From positions 62,001-126,000 of the forward strand of contig CADBWR010000006.1 of the NCBI GenBank assembly GCA_902798425.1: a DNA stretch of 64,000 nucleotides, read 5' to 3'. The number at the start of each line of letters is the position of its first letter. The stretch's first letter is position 1. Below the pieces are notes generated by a model that saw only the letters and a list, made by a program, of their open reading frames with translations, searched no databases and was not told the origin of the DNA. This DNA comes from an uncultured Bacteroidales bacterium. GTDB taxonomy: Bacteria; Bacteroidota; Bacteroidia; Bacteroidales; Bacteroidaceae. Shown piece after piece: positions 15,769 through 23,033 of the stretch. Made by a program: the position numbers and the translations under genes.

Positions 15769-16788
15769 TTGAAGATATTGATTACAGGAGCCAGTGGGTT
15801 CATTGGCTCCTTTATCGTGGAAGAGGCGCTGCGCCGTGGCTTTGAGACATGGGCAGCAGTACGCAAGAGCAGTTCGACGGCGTTCTTGCAGGATGAGCGC
15901 ATCCACCTGATAGCGCTGAACCTGTCGGACGAGGAGCAGTTGAAGGAACAGCTGAAGGACCACCAGTTTGACTATGTGGTGCATGCCGCCGGTGTGACGA
16001 AATGTCTGAACAAGGAAGACTTCTTCCGCATCAACACCGAGGGTACCAAGCACCTGGTGCGTGCGCTGATGGCTACGCAGCACCACCTGCAGCGCTTTGT
16101 CTACATCAGCAGTCTCAGCATCATGGGAGCCATCCGCGAGGAACAGCCCTACCAGGAGATTCGCGAGAGCGACGAAGCAAAGCCCAACACCGCCTACGGC
16201 AAGAGCAAGCTGGAGGCCGAGCAGTGGCTGTCACAGCTCCCCCTCTACTTGGAGGGGGACGAGGGGAGGCCCTTCCCTTACGTCATACTGCGCCCCACGG
16301 GCGTCTACGGTCCCCGTGAGCGCGACTACTTCATGATGGCCAAGAGCATCAAGGCGCATACCGACTTTGCCGTAGGTTTCAAGAAACAGGACATCACCTT
16401 CGTCTACGTCACCGACGTGGTGCAGGCCATCTTCTTAGCCTGCGAGAAGGGTGTGACGGGACGGCGCTACTTCCTCAGCGACGGCGAGGTGTACCAGTCG
16501 TCGACCTTCAGCGACCTGATACGCAAGGAGTTGGGCAACCCCTGGTGGATACGCATCACCGCCCCCATCTGGCTGTTGCGCATTATCACCTTCTGCGGAG
16601 AATACGTAGGAAGGCTGACGGGCAAGGTGACCGCACTGAACAACGACAAATACTACATTATGCGCCAGCGCAACTGGCGCTGCGACATAGAACCGGCACG
16701 CCGTGAACTGGGCTACGAGCCGCAAGTGAAACTGGAGGAGGGCGTCAAGCGAAGCATAGCATGGTACAAAAAAGAGAACTGGTTGTAA
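15769..16788 (+). CDS. NAD-dependent epimerase/dehydratase family (extended SDR)
   Basis: 339 residues. The N-terminus KILITGASGFIGSFIVEEAL holds the GxxGxxG dinucleotide site, and NTAYGKSKLEAE (residues about 142-153) holds the catalytic YxxxK. No ATG precedes the motif; an in-frame TAA lies upstream, so TTG at 15769 is the only good start. Upstream sequence is the ACCACAGATT/ACGAATTAC repeat. Residues about 157-167 (LPLYLEGDEGR) are encoded by a palindromic repeat at 16237-16270 homologous to that in miaB. The PAP2 gene overlaps its 3' end by 28 bp. Substrate unknown; a sterol/ketosphingoid-type reductase is possible given the PAP2 neighbour. Confidence 0.8.
   Translation: MKILITGASGFIGSFIVEEALRRGFETWAAVRKSSSTAFLQDERIHLIALNLSDEEQLKEQLKDHQFDYVVHAAGVTKCLNKEDFFRINTEGTKHLVRALMATQHHLQRFVYISSLSIMGAIREEQPYQEIRESDEAKPNTAYGKSKLEAEQWLSQLPLYLEGDEGRPFPYVILRPTGVYGPRERDYFMMAKSIKAHTDFAVGFKKQDITFVYVTDVVQAIFLACEKGVTGRRYFLSDGEVYQSSTFSDLIRKELGNPWWIRITAPIWLLRIITFCGEYVGRLTGKVTALNNDKYYIMRQRNWRCDIEPARRELGYEPQVKLEEGVKRSIAWYKKENWL
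16237..16270 (+). repeat. GC-rich palindromic element inside the epimerase gene
   Basis: CTCCCCCTCTACTTGGAGGG then GGACGAGGGGAGGC; it encodes LPLYLEGDEGR in the same reading frame as the miaB copy (HPLSLEGDGGR). Confidence 0.75.
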
Positions 16789-17732
16789 GAGGGCTGATGG
16801 CTGCCGAGTGGGCAGGCATGGGCTACCTGCTGTTTACGCTGGTCTTCATGGTCTGCGTATGGTCTCAGCTGCCGAACATCACCGACATGCTGGTGCTGCG
16901 CGGCGGCTATGTGGCAGCAACACTGGCGGCATGGGCGGTCTATCGGCACTATCCCTGTAAGCTGACCCTGTTTCTGCGCATCCTGGTACAGATGATATTC
17001 TTGAGTTGGTGGTACCCCGACACGTATGAGTTGAACCGTGTGCTGCCCAACCTCGACCACGTCTTCGCACAGTGGGAACAGACACTCTTCGGCTGTCAGC
17101 CGTCGCTGCTCTTCTCGCAGAAGGTGCCCTATGGGTGGTTCTCCGAACTGATGTGTCTGGGCTATGTCAGCTACTTTCCGCTGATGCTGGTGGTGTATCT
17201 CTATTATTTCCTGCGCCGCTATGAGGAGTTCCAGATGGCAGCCTTCGTGATGCTCGGCTCGTTCTTTGCCTACTATGTCGTCTTCGTCCTGCTGCCCGTC
17301 ACCGGACCGCAGTTCTACTACTTGGCAGTGGGCACCGAGAAGATTGCCGCAGGCATCTTCCCCAATCTGGGCGACTGGTTTCTGACCCACTCCGAGCGCA
17401 TGGCGGCACCCGGATGGAGCGACGGCTTCTGCTACCACCTGCTGGACATCACCCACGATGCCGGCGAGCGCCCCACCGCCGCCTTCCCCAGCAGTCACGT
17501 AGGTGTGACAACGGTACTGATGATGCTCGCGCTGCGTACCAAGAGCTGGAAACTGACTGGCGGCATGCTGCCTTTCTATTTGCTGATGTGCCTTTCTACC
17601 GTGTACATCTATGCCCACTACGCTATTGATGCCATAGCAGGTCTCATCACAGGAATCCTCATCTACTACGTGCTGTGTGCGCTGTACAGGGCGAAGGGAA
17701 ACGGACAAAAACAAAAAATGGGACTCCGCTGA
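16761..17732 (+). CDS. PAP2-superfamily membrane protein (possible inositol-phosphoceramide-type synthase)
   Basis: 323 residues with about six to seven hydrophobic helices. PAP2 motifs C2 and C3 are present as GERPTAAFPSSHVG and YIYAHYAIDAIAG. The layout resembles the PAP2 proteins used in Bacteroides for inositol phosphorylceramide synthesis more than a simple phosphatase, but that is a family-level guess. It overlaps the epimerase gene by 28 bp, so the two are co-expressed. Its last codons and TGA stop lie inside the terminator hairpin of an antisense small-RNA candidate (17720-17737), so the C-terminus GNGQKQKMGLR is dictated by that RNA element. Confidence 0.8.
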   Translation: MVQKRELVVRGLMAAEWAGMGYLLFTLVFMVCVWSQLPNITDMLVLRGGYVAATLAAWAVYRHYPCKLTLFLRILVQMIFLSWWYPDTYELNRVLPNLDHVFAQWEQTLFGCQPSLLFSQKVPYGWFSELMCLGYVSYFPLMLVVYLYYFLRRYEEFQMAAFVMLGSFFAYYVVFVLLPVTGPQFYYLAVGTEKIAAGIFPNLGDWFLTHSERMAAPGWSDGFCYHLLDITHDAGERPTAAFPSSHVGVTTVLMMLALRTKSWKLTGGMLPFYLLMCLSTVYIYAHYAIDAIAGLITGILIYYVLCALYRAKGNGQKQKMGLR

Positions 17733-17777
17733 GTCCCAAACCTTTGTTAACCTTAAATCTAATACTATGAAAAACAC
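17708..17777 (-). ncRNA. Candidate small RNA antisense to the PAP2 gene end
   Basis: On the minus strand a complete promoter (TTTG, 19-nt spacer, TATCTTTG at 17782-17789) leads to a transcript of about 70 nt ending in GGGACTC-AGCG-GAGTCCC (17720-17737) plus a T-tract. Its body contains CATAGTATTAGATTTAAGG and TTAACAAAG, a string I associate with recurrent Bacteroidales intergenic RNAs (the Bacteroidales-1 RNA motif is one candidate name, unverified). No reading frame of note is present. Confidence 0.65.
17720..17737. terminator. Bidirectional terminator hairpin
   Basis: GGGACTC/GAGTCCC with a 4-nt loop. A-rich sequence on the left gives the minus-strand RNA a T-tract; the hairpin also contains the PAP2 stop codon. 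Confidence 0.8.
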
Positions 17778-17781
17778 GCTG

Positions 17782-17789
17782 CAAAGATA
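17782..17789 (-). promoter_or_regulatory. -7 box of the small-RNA candidate
   Basis: Minus strand TATCTTTG with TTTG 19 nt upstream: among the best promoter matches in the window. Confidence 0.7.
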
Positions 17790-17891
17790 ACACATTATTT
17801 ATAATAAGCAAAAAAGGCAGGTTAAAAAATGGTGTAATAGCGACACTTTCTTGACATAAATCAATCAAAACTGAAAATAATGAGGCGAAAA

Positions 17892-17923
17892 TTTGGCTGG
17901 TTGAAAATTATTTCCTACCTTTG
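17892..17923 (+). promoter_or_regulatory. Predicted promoter upstream of greA
   Basis: TTTG (17892-17895), 20-nt spacer, TACCTTTG (17916-17923). Confidence 0.7.
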
Positions 17924-17928
17924 CAACG

Positions 17929-17995
17929 AATAAAAAACATAGCGAGATACAGGGATTCCGACATAGAGTAGAGTCGGGATTCTTTTATTTTTTGC
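17929..17995 (+). ncRNA. greA leader with terminator-like hairpin, or short independent RNA
   Basis: Downstream of the promoter, ATTCCGAC (17955-17962) pairs with GTCGGGAT (17973-17980, one G-U), extended by two flanking pairs, and is followed by TTTTATTTTTTG. Transcription would stop about 50 nt before greA unless the hairpin is bypassed, so this is either an attenuator for greA or a separate small RNA of about 65 nt. With the antisense RNA unit it accounts for the 310-bp gap 17733-18042. Confidence 0.5.
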
Positions 17996-18042
17996 ACAAT
18001 AAAACCAGAATTGTAAATAGTAAATCGTAAAATAGAAAAACT

Positions 18043-18510
18043 ATGGCATACATGTCACAAGAAGGCTATGACAAGCTCATAGCCGAACTGCACCGCTTGG
18101 AAGCGGTAGAACGTCCCAAGGCTTCAGCAGCCATTGCTGAGGCTCGCGAGAAGGGCGACCTGAGTGAGAATAGCGAGTATGACGCCGCCAAGGAGGCGCA
18201 GGCCCATCTGGAGGATAAGATCAACAAGCTGAAGGCCACCATTGCCGAGGCCAAGGTTGTGGACACTTCGCGTCTGAGCACCGACTCTGTACAGATACTG
18301 ACCAAGGTAGAGATGACCAATCTGACCACCAAGGCTAAGATGTCGTACACCATCGTCAGCGAGAACGAGGCCGACCTGCGTGCCGGTAAGATTTCTATCA
18401 AGACACCTATTGCACAGGGACTGCTGGGCAAGAAGGTGGGTGACGAGGTAGAGATTCAGATTCCCCGCGGCACCATCAAGTTGCGCATTGAGAACATCTC
18501 GATAGCGTAA
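18043..18510 (+). CDS. greA: Transcription elongation factor GreA
   Basis: GreA rescues backtracked RNA polymerase by stimulating transcript cleavage. The 155-residue protein matches family length, with an N-terminal coiled coil (residues about 5-75) containing AREKGDLSENSEYDAAKEAQ, where the acidic D and E at the coil tip act in the polymerase channel, and a C-terminal FKBP-like domain with ISIKTPIAQGLLGKKVGDEVEIQ. A 9-bp tandem repeat follows the stop codon. Confidence 0.96.
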   Translation: MAYMSQEGYDKLIAELHRLEAVERPKASAAIAEAREKGDLSENSEYDAAKEAQAHLEDKINKLKATIAEAKVVDTSRLSTDSVQILTKVEMTNLTTKAKMSYTIVSENEADLRAGKISIKTPIAQGLLGKKVGDEVEIQIPRGTIKLRIENISIA

Positions 18511-18511
18511 G

Positions 18512-18556
18512 GAGTTAAAGAAGTTAAAGGAGTTAAAGAAGTTAAAGGAGTTAAAT
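18512..18556 (+). repeat. Five 9-bp tandem units between greA and the HIT gene
   Basis: GAGTTAAAG and AAGTTAAAG alternate strictly (A/B/A/B/A), the last ending GAGTTAAAT. It resembles the arrays next to rnr. Confidence 0.85.
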
Positions 18557-18570
18557 AGTCAAATCACAAG

Positions 18571-18960
18571 ATGGATATTTTCAGCAAGATTGCCGCTGGC
18601 GAGATTCCCAGCTATAAGGTAGCAGAGAATGAGGAATTCTATGCATTTCTCGACATCAACCCGTTGGTAAAAGGTCACACCCTCGTGATTCCACGTCGGG
18701 AGGTAGACTACTTCTTTGACATGGAGGACGACGAACTGGCCCGCTACCAGCAGTTTGCCAAGCGCGTAGCCACCGCCATCAAGAAGGCCTTCCCCTGCAA
18801 GAAGGTTGCCCAGGTGGTACTCGGCTTGGAGGTTGCACACGCACACATCCATCTCATCCCCATGCAGAGCGAGGCCGATGCCGACTTCCGCAAGGAGAAG
18901 CTGAAGCTGAGCGAGGAGGAGTTCAAGGAGATTGCTGCCAAGATTCAGGCAGCCCTCTAA
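18571..18960 (+). CDS. HIT-family nucleotide hydrolase
   Basis: 129 residues, the usual length of the Hint/PKCI-like branch. FSKIAAGEIPSYKV and AFLDINPLVKGHTLVIPRRE are family signatures, and the histidine triad reads AHAHIHLIP near residue 92. Proteins of this family cleave AMP or GMP from N-, S- or P-linked conjugates, but the natural substrate is usually unknown. It follows greA with only a short repeat array between them. Confidence 0.92.
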   Translation: MDIFSKIAAGEIPSYKVAENEEFYAFLDINPLVKGHTLVIPRREVDYFFDMEDDELARYQQFAKRVATAIKKAFPCKKVAQVVLGLEVAHAHIHLIPMQSEADADFRKEKLKLSEEEFKEIAAKIQAAL

Positions 18961-18994
18961 CGGTTTTTCGCCTATTGGTCAACGGTTATTGTCT

Positions 18995-19771
18995 ATGATT
19001 CTACTAAGTTTCGATACCGAAGAGTTTGACGTACCCCGTGAGCACGGTGTGGACTTCACACTGGAGCAGGGCATGGCAGTAAGTAAGGTGGGCACCAACC
19101 GCATCCTCGACGTATTGAAGGAGAATGGTGTCAAAGCCACCTTCTTCTGTACAGGCAACTTTGCCGAGCTGGCGCCGGAGGTGATGCAGCGCATCATGGA
19201 CGAGGGGCATGAAGTGGCTTGCCACGGCGTAGACCACTGGCAGCCCAAGGAGACCGACTTTGCCCTATCGAAACAGATAGTAGAGCGCGTCACAGGCCGT
19301 ACCGTGAACGGCTATCGCCAACCCCGCATGTTTCCCGTCAGCGACGAGGAGATAGAGAAGGCAGGCTATCGCTACAACTCCTCGCTGAACCCAGCCTTTA
19401 TTCCCGGGCGCTATATGCACCTGACAGAGCCACGCACGTGGTTTATGAAGGGGAAGGTGATGCAGATTCCTGCCAGCGTAACGCCCTGGATACGTTTTCC
19501 GCTGTTCTGGCTGGCACTGCATAACCTGCCCGAGCGCCTTTACCACTGGATGGTGCGCCGCACCGTTAACCACGATGGATATTTCGTAACCTATTTCCAC
19601 CCGTGGGAGTTCTACGACCTGAAAGAGCACCCTGAGTTCAAGATGCCTTTCATCATCAAAAACCATAGTGGCCAGCAGATGGCGCAACGCTTAGGTCGCC
19701 TCATCAAGATGCTCAAGGGCAATGGTCACGAATTTATCACCTTTACCGACTTTGTAAACAGACACGTATGA
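18995..19771 (+). CDS. Polysaccharide deacetylase family (NodB-type) protein
   Basis: 258 residues from the ATG at 18995; a longer frame from 18932 overlaps the HIT gene and adds a non-conserved N-terminus. NodB motifs are seen: LLSFDTEEFD (catalytic and metal aspartates), TFFCTGNFAEL, GHEVACHGVDHW (metal histidines) and YRQPRMFPV. The next gene, a GT2, overlaps it by 4 bp. By analogy with ArnC/ArnD or the Francisella FlmF2/NaxD pair, it may deacylate a polyprenyl-phosphate sugar used to decorate lipid A; this is inference. Confidence 0.82.
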   Translation: MILLSFDTEEFDVPREHGVDFTLEQGMAVSKVGTNRILDVLKENGVKATFFCTGNFAELAPEVMQRIMDEGHEVACHGVDHWQPKETDFALSKQIVERVTGRTVNGYRQPRMFPVSDEEIEKAGYRYNSSLNPAFIPGRYMHLTEPRTWFMKGKVMQIPASVTPWIRFPLFWLALHNLPERLYHWMVRRTVNHDGYFVTYFHPWEFYDLKEHPEFKMPFIIKNHSGQQMAQRLGRLIKMLKGNGHEFITFTDFVNRHV

Positions 19772-20709
19772 TTAGACTTGCCACCGTATCACCCTGCTAT
19801 AATGAGGAAGCTGTGCTGCGCCACTCTGTAGAACGACTGACAGCACTCTTCGAGAAGATGATTGCCGACGGACTCATCAGCGACGACTCAATGATGGTCT
19901 TTGTCAATGATGGCAGCAGGGACAACACATGGCAGATTATCCGTGAACTGCATGGCGAGAACAGATTTGTACGCGGCATTAACCTGTCGCGCAACGTAGG
20001 ACACCAAAATGCCATCATGGCGGGCATGAAGACTGCCAAGAACTGGGCCGACGCCATTGTAACCATCGATGCCGACCTACAGGACGACATCGAGTGTATA
20101 CCACAGATGGTACAGAAGTTTGCCGCAGGGAAGGACATCGTCTATGGCGTCAAGGTATCTCGTGAGGCAGACCCTCCGATGAAGCGTATGACAGCACAGG
20201 CCTTCTATAAGCTGCAGCGCTCGATGGGTGTCGAGGGAGTCTACAACCATGCCGACTTCCGCCTGATGAGTCGCAGAGCGCTTGACATGCTGGACGAATA
20301 TAAAGAGCACAACCTCTATCTGCGTGGACTGATACCCCAAATAGGGTTGCAGAGCGACACCGTTAACGACATCATCAGCGAGCGCTATGCCGGTGCATCG
20401 AAGTACACCGTCAGCAAGATGCTGAAATTAGCGTTGAACGGCATTACGGCATTCAGCGTAAAGCCGATGTACGCCATCTTCTATTTAGGACTCATCTTCC
20501 TGCTGATAGCCTTCGGCATCGGTATCTATGTGACGCACGCGCTGATAGTTGGCACCGCCGTACCAGGCTGGTCGTCACTCATTCTCAGCATCTGGTTAGT
20601 AGGGGGATTCGTCCTCGTCTCTTTAGGAACCATGGGTGTTTATATCGGCAACATTTATACGGAGGTCAAGAGTCGCCCACTTTACCACGTCGCAGAGATA
20701 TTAGATTGA
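19768..20709 (+). CDS. GT2 polyprenyl-phosphate glycosyltransferase (GtrB/ArnC-like)
   Basis: 313 residues. The GT-A domain holds VSPCYNEEAVL, FVNDGSRDNTW, SRNVGHQNAIMAGM and the DxD region TIDADLQDD. Two C-terminal transmembrane helices (about residues 232-255 and 265-290) match enzymes that load a sugar onto undecaprenyl phosphate. Its ATG overlaps the deacetylase stop (ATGA), so the two proteins are coupled, supporting a shared lipid-linked sugar pathway. Sugar identity is not predictable. Confidence 0.85.
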   Translation: MIRLATVSPCYNEEAVLRHSVERLTALFEKMIADGLISDDSMMVFVNDGSRDNTWQIIRELHGENRFVRGINLSRNVGHQNAIMAGMKTAKNWADAIVTIDADLQDDIECIPQMVQKFAAGKDIVYGVKVSREADPPMKRMTAQAFYKLQRSMGVEGVYNHADFRLMSRRALDMLDEYKEHNLYLRGLIPQIGLQSDTVNDIISERYAGASKYTVSKMLKLALNGITAFSVKPMYAIFYLGLIFLLIAFGIGIYVTHALIVGTAVPGWSSLILSIWLVGGFVLVSLGTMGVYIGNIYTEVKSRPLYHVAEILD

Positions 20710-20750
20710 GAGCAACATTTTAACCCAACACCCTCATTTATAGTGGAATC

Positions 20751-21440
20751 ATGATTAGCAAGCAAGTCTTCAACAGAATGGTTTACTTCTATACGGTGCC
20801 CTATCTGGTATTGTTAACAGTAGTGCTCGGGATGCTGTATATGTATCCAAAGATTGAACTTCATTTACTGCTAAATTCCTACCATACGAGTTTCTTAGAT
20901 ACTTTCTTTAAACATTATACGGTGTTGGCAGAATGGCCATTGTATATAGTGGCACTGCTGCCCCTACTGTGGAAAAAGGGCAAGATAACACTGTACTATG
21001 CGATAAGCGAGGTGGCGGGAGGAATCTTCGTGCAGCTATTAAAGCACTTGTTCAGTAGCGACCGTCCTGTCAGCGTGTTCGAGAATAGCCATTTGGTGCT
21101 GCCGCTGGTGCAGGGCGTAGAGATGCACCACAGCAACTCCTTCCCTTCTGGACATTCCTCTACATTCTTTATGTTTTTCACGTGCTGTGCTATTGTTTTG
21201 GCATATTACTACAGCAAGGACAACAAGCCCCACACGCTGAGGACGAGGATTCTGTTTAATGCGTCGCTGTTGTTGCTGCTGTTCCTTGCAGCATTAGGCG
21301 CCTACTCACGCGTATATCTTTCCCAGCACTTCCTATCGGATATCTGTGTGGGCAGCATCATCGGTTTTACGACACCATTCCTGATGTTCTATTTCTGTGA
21401 GAGAAAACTTCTGAAATCCAAAAACAAAGAGATAAAATGA
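20751..21440 (+). CDS. PAP2-family lipid phosphatase (LpxE/LpxF-like)
   Basis: 229 residues with about six transmembrane helices and the three PAP2 motifs: KHLFSSDRP, NSFPSGHSS and SRVYLSQHFLSD. Such enzymes remove phosphate from lipid A or from undecaprenyl pyrophosphate. Position in a run of lipid-modifying genes directly before two phosphoethanolamine-transferase-like genes favours lipid A, since removing a phosphate and adding phosphoethanolamine are linked modifications. It overlaps the next gene by 4 bp. Confidence 0.82.
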   Translation: MISKQVFNRMVYFYTVPYLVLLTVVLGMLYMYPKIELHLLLNSYHTSFLDTFFKHYTVLAEWPLYIVALLPLLWKKGKITLYYAISEVAGGIFVQLLKHLFSSDRPVSVFENSHLVLPLVQGVEMHHSNSFPSGHSSTFFMFFTCCAIVLAYYYSKDNKPHTLRTRILFNASLLLLLFLAALGAYSRVYLSQHFLSDICVGSIIGFTTPFLMFYFCERKLLKSKNKEIK

Positions 21441-23023
21441 TGACAATATTCCGTAAAGCGAAAAAGAGATTGCTACGCCCTGTTTCGCTTTTTACCTTCT
21501 CTTGTATCGTCACAATAGGCACTTTGCTGCTTTACAACCTACCCTTCTTCCGTTTTGCCATTGACAACAGCAATGAAAGTACGCTTGGCGTAGCATGGCT
21601 GATGTTTTCGTTGACGGTTATCATGCTGACACTGAATTTCATGATGACATACCTGACCATGTTCTGCATGAGGGTTGTGGGACGTATCTTGTTAGCGATT
21701 CTGTCGGTTATCAATGCAACATCGGTCTATTTCATCTTGACATATAATGTGATCATTGATGAGACCACCATAGGGAATGTCTTCAATACCCGATACTCGG
21801 AAGCCTCGGGATTCTTCAGTTGGGGATTATGGCTTTTCATCCTTTTCCTCGGTGTTTTACCGGCATTGTTCTGTCTGTTACAGCCGGTGAAGATGGGGAA
21901 GGCGAAGAAACTGGGAGTCTATTGCGGCAGTTCGCTGGCCATCGTCCTCATTACGGCATTGCTGAACATCAACCAGACGCTGTTCGTCAGTCAGCACGAC
22001 ACGGAATTGGGCGGTTTGCTGCAGCCATGGTCCTACCTTGTCAACACGTGTCGCGTCATCAATCTCCGCCAAAGCAAGCAGGCAGAGGAAATCAAGCTGC
22101 CCGACGGCAAGATTACAGACAACGAGAAAGCCGTAGTGGTGCTGGTTATCGGTGAGTCTGCCAGAAAAGCCAACTTCCAGTTGTATGGCTATCAGCGTGA
22201 CACAAACCCGCTACTGTCGAAGCAGAAGGAGCTGAAGGTTTTTCAAGCCAACTCATGTGCCACGTATACCACAGCAGGCACAAAAGCTATCCTTGAACCG
22301 CAAGACCGTAGCGACCTGTACGAGTTGCTTCCCAACTATGCTTTCCGAATGGGTGCCGACGTGTCTTGGCGCACCTCCAACTGGGGAGAGCCGCCCATAC
22401 ATATAGAAGAATATCTGACGGCCATGGATCTCACAAAGGAGTATCCTGATATGGACAGCAACTACGATGCTATTCTCTTTGCAGGACTCCGTCAGCGCAT
22501 TGAGTCAAGCAACAAGAAGAAGGTATTGATTATTCTGCACACCAGCACCAGTCACGGTCCTCAGTATGCCAGCAAATACCCCAAGGAGTTCGAGGTGTAC
22601 AAACCCGTAGCAGCCAATGTAGAGGAAGGCGAAAAGAATATCGGTCTGCTGGTGAATGCCTACGATAACACCATTCGCTATACTGATTTCCTTTTAAACG
22701 GGCTGATCAACACGTTGCGTGACATGAAAGAATGGAAGAGTGCGATGATTTTCATTTCCGACCATGGCGAGTCGCTCGGTGAAAACAAGATATTCATGCA
22801 CGGTCTGCCCAAGAAGATGGCCCCCAAAGAGCAGTACGAGATACCGTTCTTGGTATGGACGTCAAAGGACTTCAGAACGTACAAGAGCGAACTGCCAGCA
22901 GTGCTGGAACAGCATTACATTTTCCATTCTGTTCTGAACCTGCTGTCCATCCAATCGCCTGCCTACGACCAAGCTCTTGACATCTTCAAGCCTGTTTCAA
23001 CACCGTTGAAGAATCAAGAATAG
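21437..23023 (+). CDS. Phosphoethanolamine transferase, EptA-like
   Basis: 528 residues: about five N-terminal transmembrane helices, then a periplasmic alkaline-phosphatase-superfamily domain from about residue 230. VIGESARKANFQLYGY holds a zinc-binding glutamate, the nucleophilic threonine probably lies in CATYTTAGTK, and metal ligands lie in ISDHGESLGE. EptA-family enzymes transfer phosphoethanolamine from phosphatidylethanolamine to lipid A phosphates and can confer polymyxin tolerance. Starts within the PAP2 stop codon. Confidence 0.88.
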   Translation: MMTIFRKAKKRLLRPVSLFTFSCIVTIGTLLLYNLPFFRFAIDNSNESTLGVAWLMFSLTVIMLTLNFMMTYLTMFCMRVVGRILLAILSVINATSVYFILTYNVIIDETTIGNVFNTRYSEASGFFSWGLWLFILFLGVLPALFCLLQPVKMGKAKKLGVYCGSSLAIVLITALLNINQTLFVSQHDTELGGLLQPWSYLVNTCRVINLRQSKQAEEIKLPDGKITDNEKAVVVLVIGESARKANFQLYGYQRDTNPLLSKQKELKVFQANSCATYTTAGTKAILEPQDRSDLYELLPNYAFRMGADVSWRTSNWGEPPIHIEEYLTAMDLTKEYPDMDSNYDAILFAGLRQRIESSNKKKVLIILHTSTSHGPQYASKYPKEFEVYKPVAANVEEGEKNIGLLVNAYDNTIRYTDFLLNGLINTLRDMKEWKSAMIFISDHGESLGENKIFMHGLPKKMAPKEQYEIPFLVWTSKDFRTYKSELPAVLEQHYIFHSVLNLLSIQSPAYDQALDIFKPVSTPLKNQE

Positions 23024-23033
23024 AGATTCCATT

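Noticed and set aside
16713..17795. 360-residue minus-strand open frame
   Set aside because: Antisense to the PAP2 gene with His/Gln-rich composition; it also crosses the small-RNA promoter.
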